The notes beneath the pieces were generated by a model. That model was not told where the DNA came from. It made no database searches and saw only the letters and a list, made by a program, of their open reading frames with translations. Source: JBOGGN01 sp050744165 (GTDB lineage: Bacteria; Actinomycetota; Acidimicrobiia; Acidimicrobiales; Palsa-688). Taken from it: a stretch of DNA of 11,498 nucleotides. Positions within the stretch are counted from its first letter, which is position 1. Each line of letters opens with the position of its first letter. Below are positions 1 through 5,685 of the stretch, piece after piece. Both the position numbers and the translations under genes were made by a program. The stretch is from assembly GCA_050744165.1 (NCBI GenBank), contig JBOGGN010000394.1:1-11498 (forward strand). The letters are read 5' to 3'.

Positions 1-1249
1 CGCCCGTTCCACTCGACCCGCCCGACGTGCCCGACGCGACCGGCCGGGTGGGCCCACTCGGTCCCCCGGGAGCATTTGGTGGGGCTGGCAATCGAGATGC
101 GCCCAGTTCCGCTGCCCGCGCCGCCCGCTCAAGGCGCTCGATACGTTCCAGCAACGCGGCCGGGCTGGTATCGGCGTCGGGCCGCGTGAGCCGCACCAGG
201 GCCACTTCCAAGCTGACGCGAGGATCGACGGAGTCGCGCATCTCGGCAAGCGCCTCGCCGATCACCTCCATGGACCGGACAAGGGCCGGTGTCCCCAGCC
301 GTCGGGCCTGCTCACCCAGTTCGGTGACAACGTCATCGGGCAGCAGGACCAGGCCACGCGACATGACGGCCAGGAACCCGTTGCGCAGGTGTTCGAGAAG
401 GTCGGCCGCCAACCGCCTCGGGTCTCGGCCTGCGGCCATGCCCTCGGCCACCGCTGTCAGCGCCACGCCGGCGTCGCGCTCGGCCAGGGCATCGACGATT
501 TGGGACACCACGTGGGCCGGATCCTCGCCGAGGCCCCCGGCGGCGACCTGGTCCAGCACCGTCAGCGCGTCACGGGCCGAGCCGTGACCACTGCGTACAA
601 CGAGGTCGATGGCTTCGGGAGGCACCCCGAGGTGGGCCCGCACGTTGATGTCATGGAGCAAATGGCCGAGCACCTCGGCGGAGAGCAGGTGGAAGTCGAA
701 GGAGATGGTCCGGCTGCGGATGGTCGGGAGCACCTTCTGCGGGTCTGTGGTGGCCAGCACGAAGACCACATGGGCCGGTGGCTCCTCGAGGGTCTTGAGC
801 AGGGCGCTGGCAGCGTCGGGCGTCAGCTGGTGGACCTCATCGATGATGTACACCTTCCATCGCCCGCGGGTCCCGAGCGCCACCCGCGACAGGAGGTCCC
901 GCATCTCGTCGAGGCGGCGGTTGGAAGCCGCGTCGAGCTCTTGGACATCCATCGACGCGCCGCGGCGGACGTCGACACACGAGGCGCACACTCCGTCGGG
1001 TTCGCCATCGGCGGGATGCTCGCAGTTGAGCGCCATCGCCAAGATGCGCGCCGTCGAGGTCTTTCCCGTCCCTCTTGGGCCGCTGAACAGGTATGCGTGG
1101 GCGATGCGACTGTCGCGGACGGAGTTTCGCAACGCCCGGGTGACGTGCTCCTGGCCGAGGACGTCCTCGAAGCGTTGCGGGCGGAATCTTCGGTACAGCG
1201 ACTGGTACGGGGGGTCCGTCGCGAGGTCGTCAGCGGGGGGATCGGCCAT
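1..1249 (-). CDS. dnaX: DNA polymerase III subunit gamma/tau, N-terminal part (3' end beyond window)
   Basis: DnaX is the ATPase motor of the clamp loader that places the beta sliding clamp on DNA during replication. The first 416 codons are visible; the frame is open to the window edge. Seen: FRPQRFEDVLGQ (22-33), Walker A GPRGTGKT (57-64), a zinc-knuckle region (76-91), Walker B IIDEVH (135-140), sensor 1 ATTDP (166-170) and a TIRSRT stretch (176-181) where many homologues have SRC. The N-terminal AAA+ module is complete and followed by the helical collar; a Pro/Gly-rich linker is just starting at the edge. Oddity: the second zinc-ligand Cys is Asp85 (C76, D85, C88, C91). The ATG lacks a good Shine-Dalgarno; a TAGGCT hexamer about 10 nt upstream would fit a leaderless transcript. 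A GTG lies immediately before the ATG. The SRP RNA gene lies directly upstream on the same strand. Confidence 0.96.
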   Translation of the reverse strand, partial: MADPPADDLATDPPYQSLYRRFRPQRFEDVLGQEHVTRALRNSVRDSRIAHAYLFSGPRGTGKTSTARILAMALNCEHPADGEPDGVCASCVDVRRGASMDVQELDAASNRRLDEMRDLLSRVALGTRGRWKVYIIDEVHQLTPDAASALLKTLEEPPAHVVFVLATTDPQKVLPTIRSRTISFDFHLLSAEVLGHLLHDINVRAHLGVPPEAIDLVVRSGHGSARDALTVLDQVAAGGLGEDPAHVVSQIVDALAERDAGVALTAVAEGMAAGRDPRRLAADLLEHLRNGFLAVMSRGLVLLPDDVVTELGEQARRLGTPALVRSMEVIGEALAEMRDSVDPRVSLEVALVRLTRPDADTSPAALLERIERLERAARAAELGASRLPAPPNAPGGPSGPTRPVASGTSGGSSGTG

Positions 1250-1331
1250 CACGAGCGAGCCTACGGCAGGGGTGCGACGGCCTGTCCTGGCGGCCACTTC
1301 GGGGGCGGTGCAGAGTGACCGGGCAAGCCTT

Positions 1332-1472
1332 GCAGTCCCGATGCTCGGTGCGGCGGTCAGGCTGACTGCGGCACACAACACAATCCGCTGAGGGCTGCTG
1401 CCGTCAGGCCCTGACCCGATTCACGGTGCATCGTTGCGCAGGACCCGACCGTCGCACCGAGCATCGGACTGC
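1332..1472 (-). ncRNA. ffs: Signal recognition particle RNA, small bacterial type
   Basis: This RNA scaffolds Ffh in the SRP that targets nascent membrane and secreted proteins. The signature is the domain IV apical hairpin on the minus strand at 1413-1393: CAGGGCC, loop UGAC, then GGCAGCAGCC. This matches the Ffh-binding core (CAGG.CC, tetraloop, GG.AGCAG). The UGAC loop fits the URRC tetraloop class known from bacterial SRP RNAs beside the commoner GGAA type. The ends pair in a terminal helix of about 20 bp: GCAGTCC then GATGCTCGGTGCG at 1472-1453, against CGCACCGAGCATC then GGGACTGC at 1352-1332, with one bulge. A further GGTC/GACC pair continues inward. About 141 nt is somewhat longer than the usual 4.5S size; the exact ends are inferred from pairing. 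Placement beside dnaX is a classic bacterial arrangement. Confidence 0.87.
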
Positions 1473-1514
1473 TTGGGCATGGTACCGGGCGTGAGGGGGG
1501 TCGCGGGCGGTAGC

Positions 1515-1529
1515 GTGGCGGTTCGCCAC
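1515..1529. repeat. Short perfect inverted repeat in the tRNA-Ser/ffs divergent spacer
   Basis: GTGGCG, GTT, CGCCAC forms a perfect 6-bp inverted repeat ending two bases before the mature tRNA-Ser(GGA). The 59-bp spacer between this tRNA and ffs must hold both divergent promoters. I see no convincing -35/-10 pair for either. A TACCAT hexamer just upstream of ffs on the minus strand is the best -10 candidate for that side. Confidence 0.35.
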
Positions 1530-1531
1530 CT

Positions 1532-1616
1532 GGAGGGGTGCGAGAGCGGCCGAATCGGCACGATTGGAAATCGTGTGTGGGGCAACCCACCGTGGGTTCA
1601 AATCCCACCCTCTCCG
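1532..1616 (+). tRNA. tRNA-Ser (anticodon GGA)
   Basis: Class II tRNA of 85 nt. The acceptor GGAGGGG pairs with CCTCTCC with one G-U wobble, and the discriminator is G73. The anticodon arm is CACGA, loop TTGGAAA, TCGTG, giving anticodon GGA, which reads UCC and UCU. The long variable arm GTGGG-GCAA-CCCAC is the hallmark of serine tRNAs. The T arm is GTGGG TTCAAAT CCCAC. No CCA is encoded, so the end must be added by the nucleotidyltransferase. It shares long identical stretches with the tRNA-Ser(CGA) gene about 3.5 kb downstream. Confidence 0.96.
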
Positions 1617-1649
1617 CTGGGACTCGTCCGATTGGGGAGGGCAACCATC

Positions 1650-2633
1650 ATGTTCGGCGCAGCACTTCGGTCGTCGAGAATCCTTCGAGCGGCGGCCCTG
1701 GCGACGTCGATGGGTGTCAGCCTGGGCATCGCTGCCCTCGCCGTTGCCAACCCCGTGGGGACAGCTTCTGCGCAGGCCAACCCGTCGGTGCCCCAGGGGG
1801 GTACCGCCACCTTCTCGGCCACGCTGCCGATCAACAAGGACTGCCCAGCCAACGCCACGGTCATGCTCACCTCCTCACCCGGCCCCGGGGGAGCCAACCT
1901 CTTCCCGAACGGGACCGGCCCCACCGTGACTCGAGACACCACCGGGATGTTCAGCGTCACCTATGCCGTTCCGCTCTCGACGCCCGTCGGTGCCTACCCG
2001 ATCAACGTCACCTGTGCCGGTAAGTCCGGAGCCGTCGAAACCCTCAATGTGACCGCCGCGGTCACCGCCAAACCGTCGTTGAGCGTGACGCCGGCCACCG
2101 CGGCCGCCGGCGCCACGGTGACCTTCTCGGGCCAGGTGCCGACGAGCGGTGGTGTCGTCTCGTGCCCAGCAGGGGACGCGACGCAGCTGACCGGATCGGC
2201 GGCCCTGTTTCCCCCCGCGGGCGCCGGTCCGGTCGTGAATCGTGGTGGCAACGGGAGCTTCACCCAGCCCTACCAGATCCCGGCGAACACGCCGGCCGCG
2301 ACATTCACCATCGAGCTACGTTGCGGCGCGTCGGGCCTCGTGGTGAGCACCAGCCTGCAGGTGACCAGGACTGCAGCAACCACCACAAGCAGCAGCACAA
2401 GCACCACGAGCACCACGATTGCCAAGAACACGACGACTTCCCTGGTGCCCTCCACGCTTCTTCCTCCCGGGGGCCAGACGACGACGACCCTCGTGTTTCC
2501 TACCGTGCCCCCGGTATCCAGCACCCCGGCAAGCAAGAAGAGCGGTTTGTCCGTCGGTGCCCTCGGGCTGATTGGACTTGCGTGCGTCGTTGTTGCCCTT
2601 CTGATCGCGGTCGTGGTGTATTCACGGCCATGA
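1650..2633 (+). CDS. Secreted, membrane-anchored protein with two tandem Ig-like domains
   Basis: A surface protein of 327 aa; I recognise no named family. The ATG is preceded by GGGGAGGG with 8-nt spacing; longer upstream starts would run through the tRNA. Residues 1-41 look like a signal peptide (RSSR..., hydrophobic 13-33, likely cleavage after ASA at 39-41). Two repeated beta-rich units follow, about 42-137 and 141-240. They align over GPTVTRDTTGMFSVTY and GPVVNRGGNGSFTQPY, each with one Cys pair (C65/C122 and C172/C225), suggesting one disulfide per domain. Residues about 241-295 are a Thr/Ser/Pro stalk. Residues 299-324 are a transmembrane helix with a very short YSRP tail. Likely an extracellular domain held off the membrane on a glycosylatable stalk; ligand unknown. 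It starts 33 bases after the tRNA and converges on lsr2. Confidence 0.85.
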   Translation: MFGAALRSSRILRAAALATSMGVSLGIAALAVANPVGTASAQANPSVPQGGTATFSATLPINKDCPANATVMLTSSPGPGGANLFPNGTGPTVTRDTTGMFSVTYAVPLSTPVGAYPINVTCAGKSGAVETLNVTAAVTAKPSLSVTPATAAAGATVTFSGQVPTSGGVVSCPAGDATQLTGSAALFPPAGAGPVVNRGGNGSFTQPYQIPANTPAATFTIELRCGASGLVVSTSLQVTRTAATTTSSSTSTTSTTIAKNTTTSLVPSTLLPPGGQTTTTLVFPTVPPVSSTPASKKSGLSVGALGLIGLACVVVALLIAVVVYSRP

Positions 2634-2806
2634 CCCGTCGGGCTTGACGCTTGCTGTTCTTTGGCGGCTTGCCCAGCCGATCCTGACCCCGACGGGCTGA
2701 CGCTGCCTTGTGTCTCGCGGTCTCCCCGGCCGATCCTGCTCCGGCGGGCTCGACTCTGCTTACGCCTTGGCGGCTTTGCGGCCCCGGCCCCGTCGGGCCG
2801 ATCCTG
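2633..2806. repeat. Degenerate direct repeats of about 53 bp between convergent genes
   Basis: Copy A (2633-2685) and copy B (2686-2738) are adjacent, each starting with ACCC, containing a (G)GGCT.GACGCT core and ending in GCCGATCCTG. A longer, more divergent third copy (2739-2806) overlaps the 3' end of the Lsr2-like gene and also ends in GCCGATCCTG. CCCGTCGGG of copy A can pair with CCCGACGGG of copy B, so the array could fold, but the loop is long and no T-run follows. It may be a decayed 3'-end duplication. Confidence 0.5.
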
Positions 2807-3323
2807 CCGAGAAGGTCTGTGGAGCCGGCGCCCCGCCACGGATCGCTTGATAGGCGGCCATGACCGGGCCCGGAATCCGGCCTCGTTCGTTGACCACATA
2901 GCCGTTCTCTCGAGCCCACGCCCGGATGGCAGCCACGTCAGCAGTAGCCGGGGCCGCCAGCGCGGGTGCCGCCACCGGCGCCGCAGGAACGATGGCGGCG
3001 GCGGGGGCGCTCGGGGTCGGACGAGCCGATCGGGCGGGACGCGCTGTGCGGGCTGGGCGGGTTGTGGCCGTCGGTGCCGCCACCGCGGTCGGGCGGCGGC
3101 GTCGTCCGGGGCGAGGCGCATCGCGTCGGCTGGCATCGACAAACCCTTGCAACTGGGCGATCAAATCCCCGAGTTGCGAGCCGTGGCTTTGGCATACGTC
3201 GAGCACGTAGTCAGACCCATCCCAGTTCAACATTCGTGACGCCCCGTCAGCGCCGGATTCAGGAATGGTGCCGCCGCACACATCACACGTATAGCTATAG
3301 CTCACAAGTTGGTGCTTGGCCAT
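2760..3323 (-). CDS. Lsr2-like nucleoid-associated protein with N-terminal CxxC/CxxH putative zinc site
   Basis: Lsr2 proteins are actinobacterial H-NS-like DNA-bridging proteins that silence AT-rich or foreign DNA. This 187-aa protein has the C-terminal Lsr2 DNA-binding module at about 129-161 (ADVAAIRAWARENGYVVNERGRIPG), including the minor-groove RGR at 148-150. A second RGRGR tract sits in the tail (179-182). The N-terminus is unusual: CDVC (13-16) and CQSH (44-47) bracket a segment resembling the Lsr2 dimerisation strand-helix (MLNWDGSDYVLDVC...LIAQLQGFVDASRR, 31-67). This suggests a small zinc-stabilised oligomerisation domain. A linker rich in Ala, Pro and Arg (68-128) joins the two, longer than in classic Lsr2 of about 110 aa. 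The ATG at 3323 was chosen because GGAGG lies 4 nt upstream and homology-like sequence starts there; 22 further in-frame codons upstream look non-coding. Confidence 0.85.
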   Translation of the reverse strand: MAKHQLVSYSYTCDVCGGTIPESGADGASRMLNWDGSDYVLDVCQSHGSQLGDLIAQLQGFVDASRRDAPRPGRRRRPTAVAAPTATTRPARTARPARSARPTPSAPAAAIVPAAPVAAPALAAPATADVAAIRAWARENGYVVNERGRIPGPVMAAYQAIRGGAPAPQTFSAGSARRGRGRKAAKA

Positions 3324-3456
3324 TGGGCCTCCACTTCGGGCGACTGGAAGGGCATACGATACGACAACAGTATTTGCGGGCGCAAGCACCCCCCACGGGC
3401 GACGGCAGCCCGGATTTGGATCGGATTGTTAGCGGCCGGCCGCATTCCTGCCAAGG
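3324..3456. other. Intergenic region upstream of the Lsr2-like gene
   Basis: About 130 bases carrying the lsr2 Shine-Dalgarno (GGAGG on the minus strand, 3332-3328) and presumably its promoter. It is locally less GC-rich around 3340-3430. Minus-strand open frames here overlap the lsr2 start and have unconvincing composition. No tRNA, ncRNA or clear operator is visible. Confidence 0.4.
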
Positions 3457-3886
3457 ATGATCGATAACGTTGTACACGACGCGGGTCTCAACCCAGGGCC
3501 CAACGGCCACGTTCCGCCGTCGGGGGTCATCGTCTTCAGTGGCCAGATGAACAGTCGCGCCATGCATCGCGCCATCGGCTGGTCCCTTTCGACACCTGCT
3601 CGTCGCGTCGTCTTCTGTCTCAGGAAAAGACGCCGAACACCGCTTCGCATTCGACGAGATCCACCTTACCGACCTCGTCGAGGTTGTGAATTGGTCGGCC
3701 GCCGTTTCCGCCCTTGCGGGTGGATTGTGGCCGCGGGGACCAGTTCTACCTGGCGGCTCGGCGTTTCGCCGCCGGCTTACCGCGACCGCGCCAAGGTTCG
3801 TCGTCCCCGGCTTCCATGAGGCGGCCTACTGGCGGAGCTTGCCGCCAGCCCAGATCGCGACGGTCGCGGCCGCCCTGTCCGCCTGA
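3457..3886 (+). pseudogene. Probable frameshifted gene remnant of unknown function
   Basis: No single frame spans this stretch, but successive plus-strand frames look coding in turn. From ATG 3457 the frame reads MIDNVVHDAGLNPGPNGH onward to about 3610 with GC-rich third positions, then degenerates into Arg-rich sequence. From about 3620 another frame reads GKDAEHRFAFDEIHLTDLVE and VVNW to about 3700. A third frame gives RGDQFYLAARRFAAGL near 3730-3780. The end returns to the second frame with RFVVPGFHEAAYWRSLPPAQ and a TGA at 3886; the codons of this last part are almost all G/C-ending. This fits one gene of roughly 140 codons broken by two or three indels. I do not recognise the family. It could also be several chance frames, or sequencing errors in a live gene. 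Confidence 0.3.
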
Positions 3887-3963
3887 AGGATCTCTCTCAG
3901 ACGGGAATCAGCGGGAGGGCCCCCGCGACCGGCCATCATGGGAACCGTCAGGGGCACCGCACA

Positions 3964-3971
3964 GGAAGGAG
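3964..3971 (+). promoter_or_regulatory. Strong Shine-Dalgarno deciding the DUF1003 gene start
   Basis: GGAAGGAG lies 8 nt before GTG 3980. The alternative in-frame ATG at 3938 has only a distant GGGAGGG about 18 nt upstream, so GTG 3980 is preferred. Confidence 0.6.
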
Positions 3972-3979
3972 CACCGCCG

Positions 3980-4444
3980 GTGGCATGGAGGAGGACGCTG
4001 TGGCACAAGCACCCCGGGGTTCGCAGCGGGGACCAACTCACGCTCGGCGAGCGCGCAGCCGACAGAGTCCGCAACGGAATGGGTTCGTGGATCTTCGTGA
4101 TCATCTTCATCGCGACGATGTGCGTCTGGGCGATCGTCAACAGCATCTTCTATCTCGGAGGTTCGGCTGGCGGAAAGCACGGGTTCGACCCCTACCCCTA
4201 CATCCTGTTGAACCTGATGCTGTCCATGGTGGCCGGCATGCAGGGCGCCATCCTCCTGATCGCCGCCAAGCGGGCCGACCAAATTTCGTCGGAGCTGGCG
4301 ATGAACACCTTCGACAACACCACTGGCATCCGGAGCCTGCTGGAGGCCAACACCGAACTGACGAGGGCCGTCAACCAGCTGGCCATCGAAATCCATGACG
4401 CGATCTGCTCCCCGTCGGCCGCGGGCGGGCCGAGCAGCTCATGA
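3980..4444 (+). CDS. DUF1003-family membrane protein
   Basis: A 154-aa protein with GTG start; an upstream ATG at 3938 would add 14 residues. The pattern of a GDQLTLGERAADRV amphipathic segment, a first transmembrane helix (GSWIFVIIFIATMCVWAIVN), the motif FDPYPYILLNLMLSMVAGMQ and a second hydrophobic segment ending in AAKRADQ is characteristic of the DUF1003 (COG4420) family. The family has two TM helices and no well-established biochemical role. The C-terminal third (about 110-140) is a probable coiled coil (TTGIRSLLEANTELTRAVNQ) on the cytoplasmic side. The gene is 18 nt upstream of tadA on the same strand, so co-transcription is likely, though no functional link is evident. Confidence 0.85.
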   Translation: MAWRRTLWHKHPGVRSGDQLTLGERAADRVRNGMGSWIFVIIFIATMCVWAIVNSIFYLGGSAGGKHGFDPYPYILLNLMLSMVAGMQGAILLIAAKRADQISSELAMNTFDNTTGIRSLLEANTELTRAVNQLAIEIHDAICSPSAAGGPSSS

Positions 4445-4462
4445 CGAGTCGCAACCAGCGTT

Positions 4463-4993
4463 GTGACTGACGAGCGGGCCATGGCGGTGGCCCTCGACGA
4501 AGCTCGGGCCGCCGCCGCGGCCGGTGAGGTCCCGGTAGGGGCGGTGGTCGTGGTGGCCGGGATGATCGTGGCCCGAGCGCACAACGAGCGCGAGGCGCGG
4601 GGCGACCCGACGGCTCATGCGGAGATCCTGGCCCTTCGAGCGGCGGCAGCCTGCCTGTCAGGGTCGGCGGACCTAGCGGCTGGCGAGGGCGGCGAGGGCG
4701 GCGAGGGCGGCCGGCGTGGCTGGCGGCTGGCGGGAGCCACTCTCGTGGTGACCCTGGAGCCGTGCCCGATGTGCGCTGGTGCCTTGGTGGCGGCCCGAGT
4801 GGATCGGGTGGTCTTCGGCGCCGCCGACCCGAAGGCCGGCGCTTGCGGCTCTCTCTACAACCTGTGCGCCGATCCGCGGCTCAACCATGAGGTGGCGGTT
4901 ACCGGTGGCGTGCTTGCCGCAGAAGCGGCGAAGCTCCTTGCTCTGTTCTTTGGGCAGCGGCGGGGGCAGGCGGGCAGCCCAGCGGTAACCTGA
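4463..4993 (+). CDS. tadA: tRNA-specific adenosine deaminase TadA
   Basis: TadA deaminates A34 to inosine in tRNA-Arg(ACG), letting one tRNA read CGU, CGC and CGA. Seen in 176 aa: GEVPVGAVVV (21-30), zinc and catalytic HAE (H52, E54), and PCPMC with zinc ligands C101 and C104. The AGALVAARVDRVVFGA and SLYNL...NHEV stretches are typical of the family. Family proteins usually run from the HAE helix straight into W-R-L-x-G-A-T-L. Here about 22 extra residues (64-86) containing GEGGEGGEGG are inserted, from a perfect 9-bp triplication. The GTG start lacks a strong Shine-Dalgarno; ATG 4481 (residue 7) is an alternative and also keeps the fold intact. It lies directly after the DUF1003 gene and 11 nt before tRNA-Ser(CGA). 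Confidence 0.95.
   Translation: MTDERAMAVALDEARAAAAAGEVPVGAVVVVAGMIVARAHNEREARGDPTAHAEILALRAAAACLSGSADLAAGEGGEGGEGGRRGWRLAGATLVVTLEPCPMCAGALVAARVDRVVFGAADPKAGACGSLYNLCADPRLNHEVAVTGGVLAAEAAKLLALFFGQRRGQAGSPAVT
4682..4708 (+). repeat. Three perfect 9-bp tandem copies inside tadA
   Basis: GGCGAGGGC occurs three times back to back (4682-4690, 4691-4699, 4700-4708) in phase with the reading frame, encoding Gly-Glu-Gly units. The length is open to slippage without frameshift. Confidence 0.9.
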
Positions 4994-5004
4994 CGACGCC
5001 GCCA

Positions 5005-5090
5005 GGAGGGATGCGAGAGCGGCCGAATCGGACGGTCTCGAAAACCGTTGTGGGCTTAGCCCACCGTGGGTTCAAATCCCACTCCCTCCG
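5005..5090 (+). tRNA. tRNA-Ser (anticodon CGA)
   Basis: Class II tRNA of 86 nt. The acceptor GGAGGGA pairs perfectly with TCCCTCC, with G73. The anticodon arm ACGGT, loop CTCGAAA, ACCGT gives CGA, which reads UCG. The long variable arm is GTGGGC-TTA-GCCCAC. The T arm GTGGG TTCAAAT CCCAC is identical to that of the GGA isoacceptor at 1532. No CCA is encoded. It is followed four bases later by a strong terminator hairpin. Confidence 0.96.
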
Positions 5091-5093
5091 CAG

Positions 5094-5125
5094 GTCAGAG
5101 GCCCCCGACGGGGCCTCTGACGTTT
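5094..5125 (+). terminator. Intrinsic terminator after tRNA-Ser(CGA)
   Basis: GTCAGAGGCCCC, loop CGAC, GGGGCCTCTGAC: a perfect 12-bp hairpin (5094-5121) followed by GTTTCC. The T-run is short, as is common in high-GC bacteria. It sits between the tadA/tRNA unit and the convergent merR gene and may serve both directions, though the minus-strand side has no T-run. Confidence 0.85.
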
Positions 5126-5157
5126 CCGGGAGGGCGCTGCGGAACGACCGGAGCCGA

Positions 5158-5685
5158 CTAGCGATCGACGCCAGCGGCCGCCGCTACCGGCTCGTGTGAG
5201 TCGAGGCCCAACTCGACCGCCACGGTGGCGTATGAGACGGCCTTGGCCTCGAGCTCGGCCAAGAACTCGTCCAAGACGGCCCGCTTCTGGCAGACCTGCT
5301 CGCGCATGCGGGCGTTGATCGCTATGGCTTCGGAGAGGATCTCGCGGCGGCGGGCTTCGGAAATTCCACGCTTGGCCTCCGCCTTGAGCTCTGCCAAGCG
5401 GTCCTCGGCACCGAGAATCTCGTGGATACGCTCCAGGTCGAAGCCCATGACGTCGCGTAGCTCGATGATCCGGCGCAGCCGGGCGGCATCGGCGGCGGTA
5501 TAGCGCCGGCTCCCGCCCGGGCTGTGTCCGGGCGCCAGGAGTCCCAACTCCTGGTAGTAGCGCAGGGTTCGTGTCGTGACCCCCGCCTGGGTCGCCACCT
5601 CTCCGATACGAAGGGTCGTCGCGGTGACCCCCGCCTGAGCTGCCACCTCCCCGTCGGGGCGGCGACTTCCCGGTTCGGAAATCAC
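5158..5685 (-). CDS. MerR-family transcriptional regulator with duplicated N-terminal HTH segment
   Basis: MerR proteins bind long promoter spacers and re-twist the DNA on ligand binding. The 175-aa protein has the winged HTH at about 27-95 (IGEVATQAGVTTRTLRYYQE, wing SPGGSRRYTAADAARLRRI) and a long dimerisation helix (about 95-150). It has a single Cys (C132), so it lacks the metal-binding Cys arrangement of MerR, CueR or ZntR; a small organic effector is more likely. GTG 5685 overlaps the MFS stop by 4 nt (GTGA), so translation is coupled to the exporter. Odd: residues 12-26 (GEVAAQAGVTATTLR) nearly repeat residues 28-42 (GEVATQAGVTTRTLR). No ATG, GTG or TTG exists where a normal MerR would begin, so the extra copy appears to be translated. 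It probably controls the 18-bp palindrome in front of the exporter. Confidence 0.92.
   Translation of the reverse strand: MISEPGSRRPDGEVAAQAGVTATTLRIGEVATQAGVTTRTLRYYQELGLLAPGHSPGGSRRYTAADAARLRRIIELRDVMGFDLERIHEILGAEDRLAELKAEAKRGISEARRREILSEAIAINARMREQVCQKRAVLDEFLAELEAKAVSYATVAVELGLDSHEPVAAAAGVDR
5565..5652 (-). repeat. 48-bp-offset direct duplication within merR
   Basis: Two segments of about 40 bp (5565-5604 and 5613-5652) align at an offset of 48 bp (16 codons). They share an identical 14-bp core GTGACCCCCGCCTG (plus strand) and a further GCCACCTC block. This is the DNA basis of the duplicated first HTH helices at the start of the MerR protein. Substitutions between the copies indicate the event is not recent. 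Confidence 0.8.

Noticed and set aside
27..1318. Plus-strand open frames opposite dnaX (e.g. 27-587, 389-1318, 609-1391)
   Set aside because: They mirror the strongly conserved minus-strand dnaX; their products are Arg/Ser/Pro-rich with no motifs.
1357..1644. Minus-strand frames across tRNA-Ser and ffs
   Set aside because: They overlap two structured RNA genes and translate the tRNA; peptides such as AERVGFEPTVGCPTH are a well-known artefact of translating tRNA genes.
1434..1649. Longer N-terminus for the secreted protein
   Set aside because: It would run through the complete tRNA-Ser(GGA); the signal peptide and Shine-Dalgarno fit ATG 1650.
2270..3142. Long minus-strand frame overlapping the Ig-like and Lsr2-like genes
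   Set aside because: Low-complexity Arg/Pro-rich product overlapping two better supported genes; shadow of GC-rich codons.
3295..3567. Minus-strand 90-codon frame upstream of lsr2
   Set aside because: Overlaps the lsr2 start, weaker third-position G/C bias than the plus strand and no recognisable motif; kept only as a remote alternative to the remnant call.
3324..3979. Mobile element or attachment site in the gene-poor stretch
   Set aside because: No terminal inverted repeats, target duplications, tRNA-fragment repeat or transposase/integrase motifs found by eye.
3826..4396. Minus-strand frames opposite the DUF1003 gene
   Set aside because: They are antisense to a gene with clear family motifs and lack initiation signals.
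5011..5199. Plus-strand frame through tRNA-Ser(CGA) and its terminator
   Set aside because: Same tRNA-translation artefact (MRERPNR...) as at the first tRNA.
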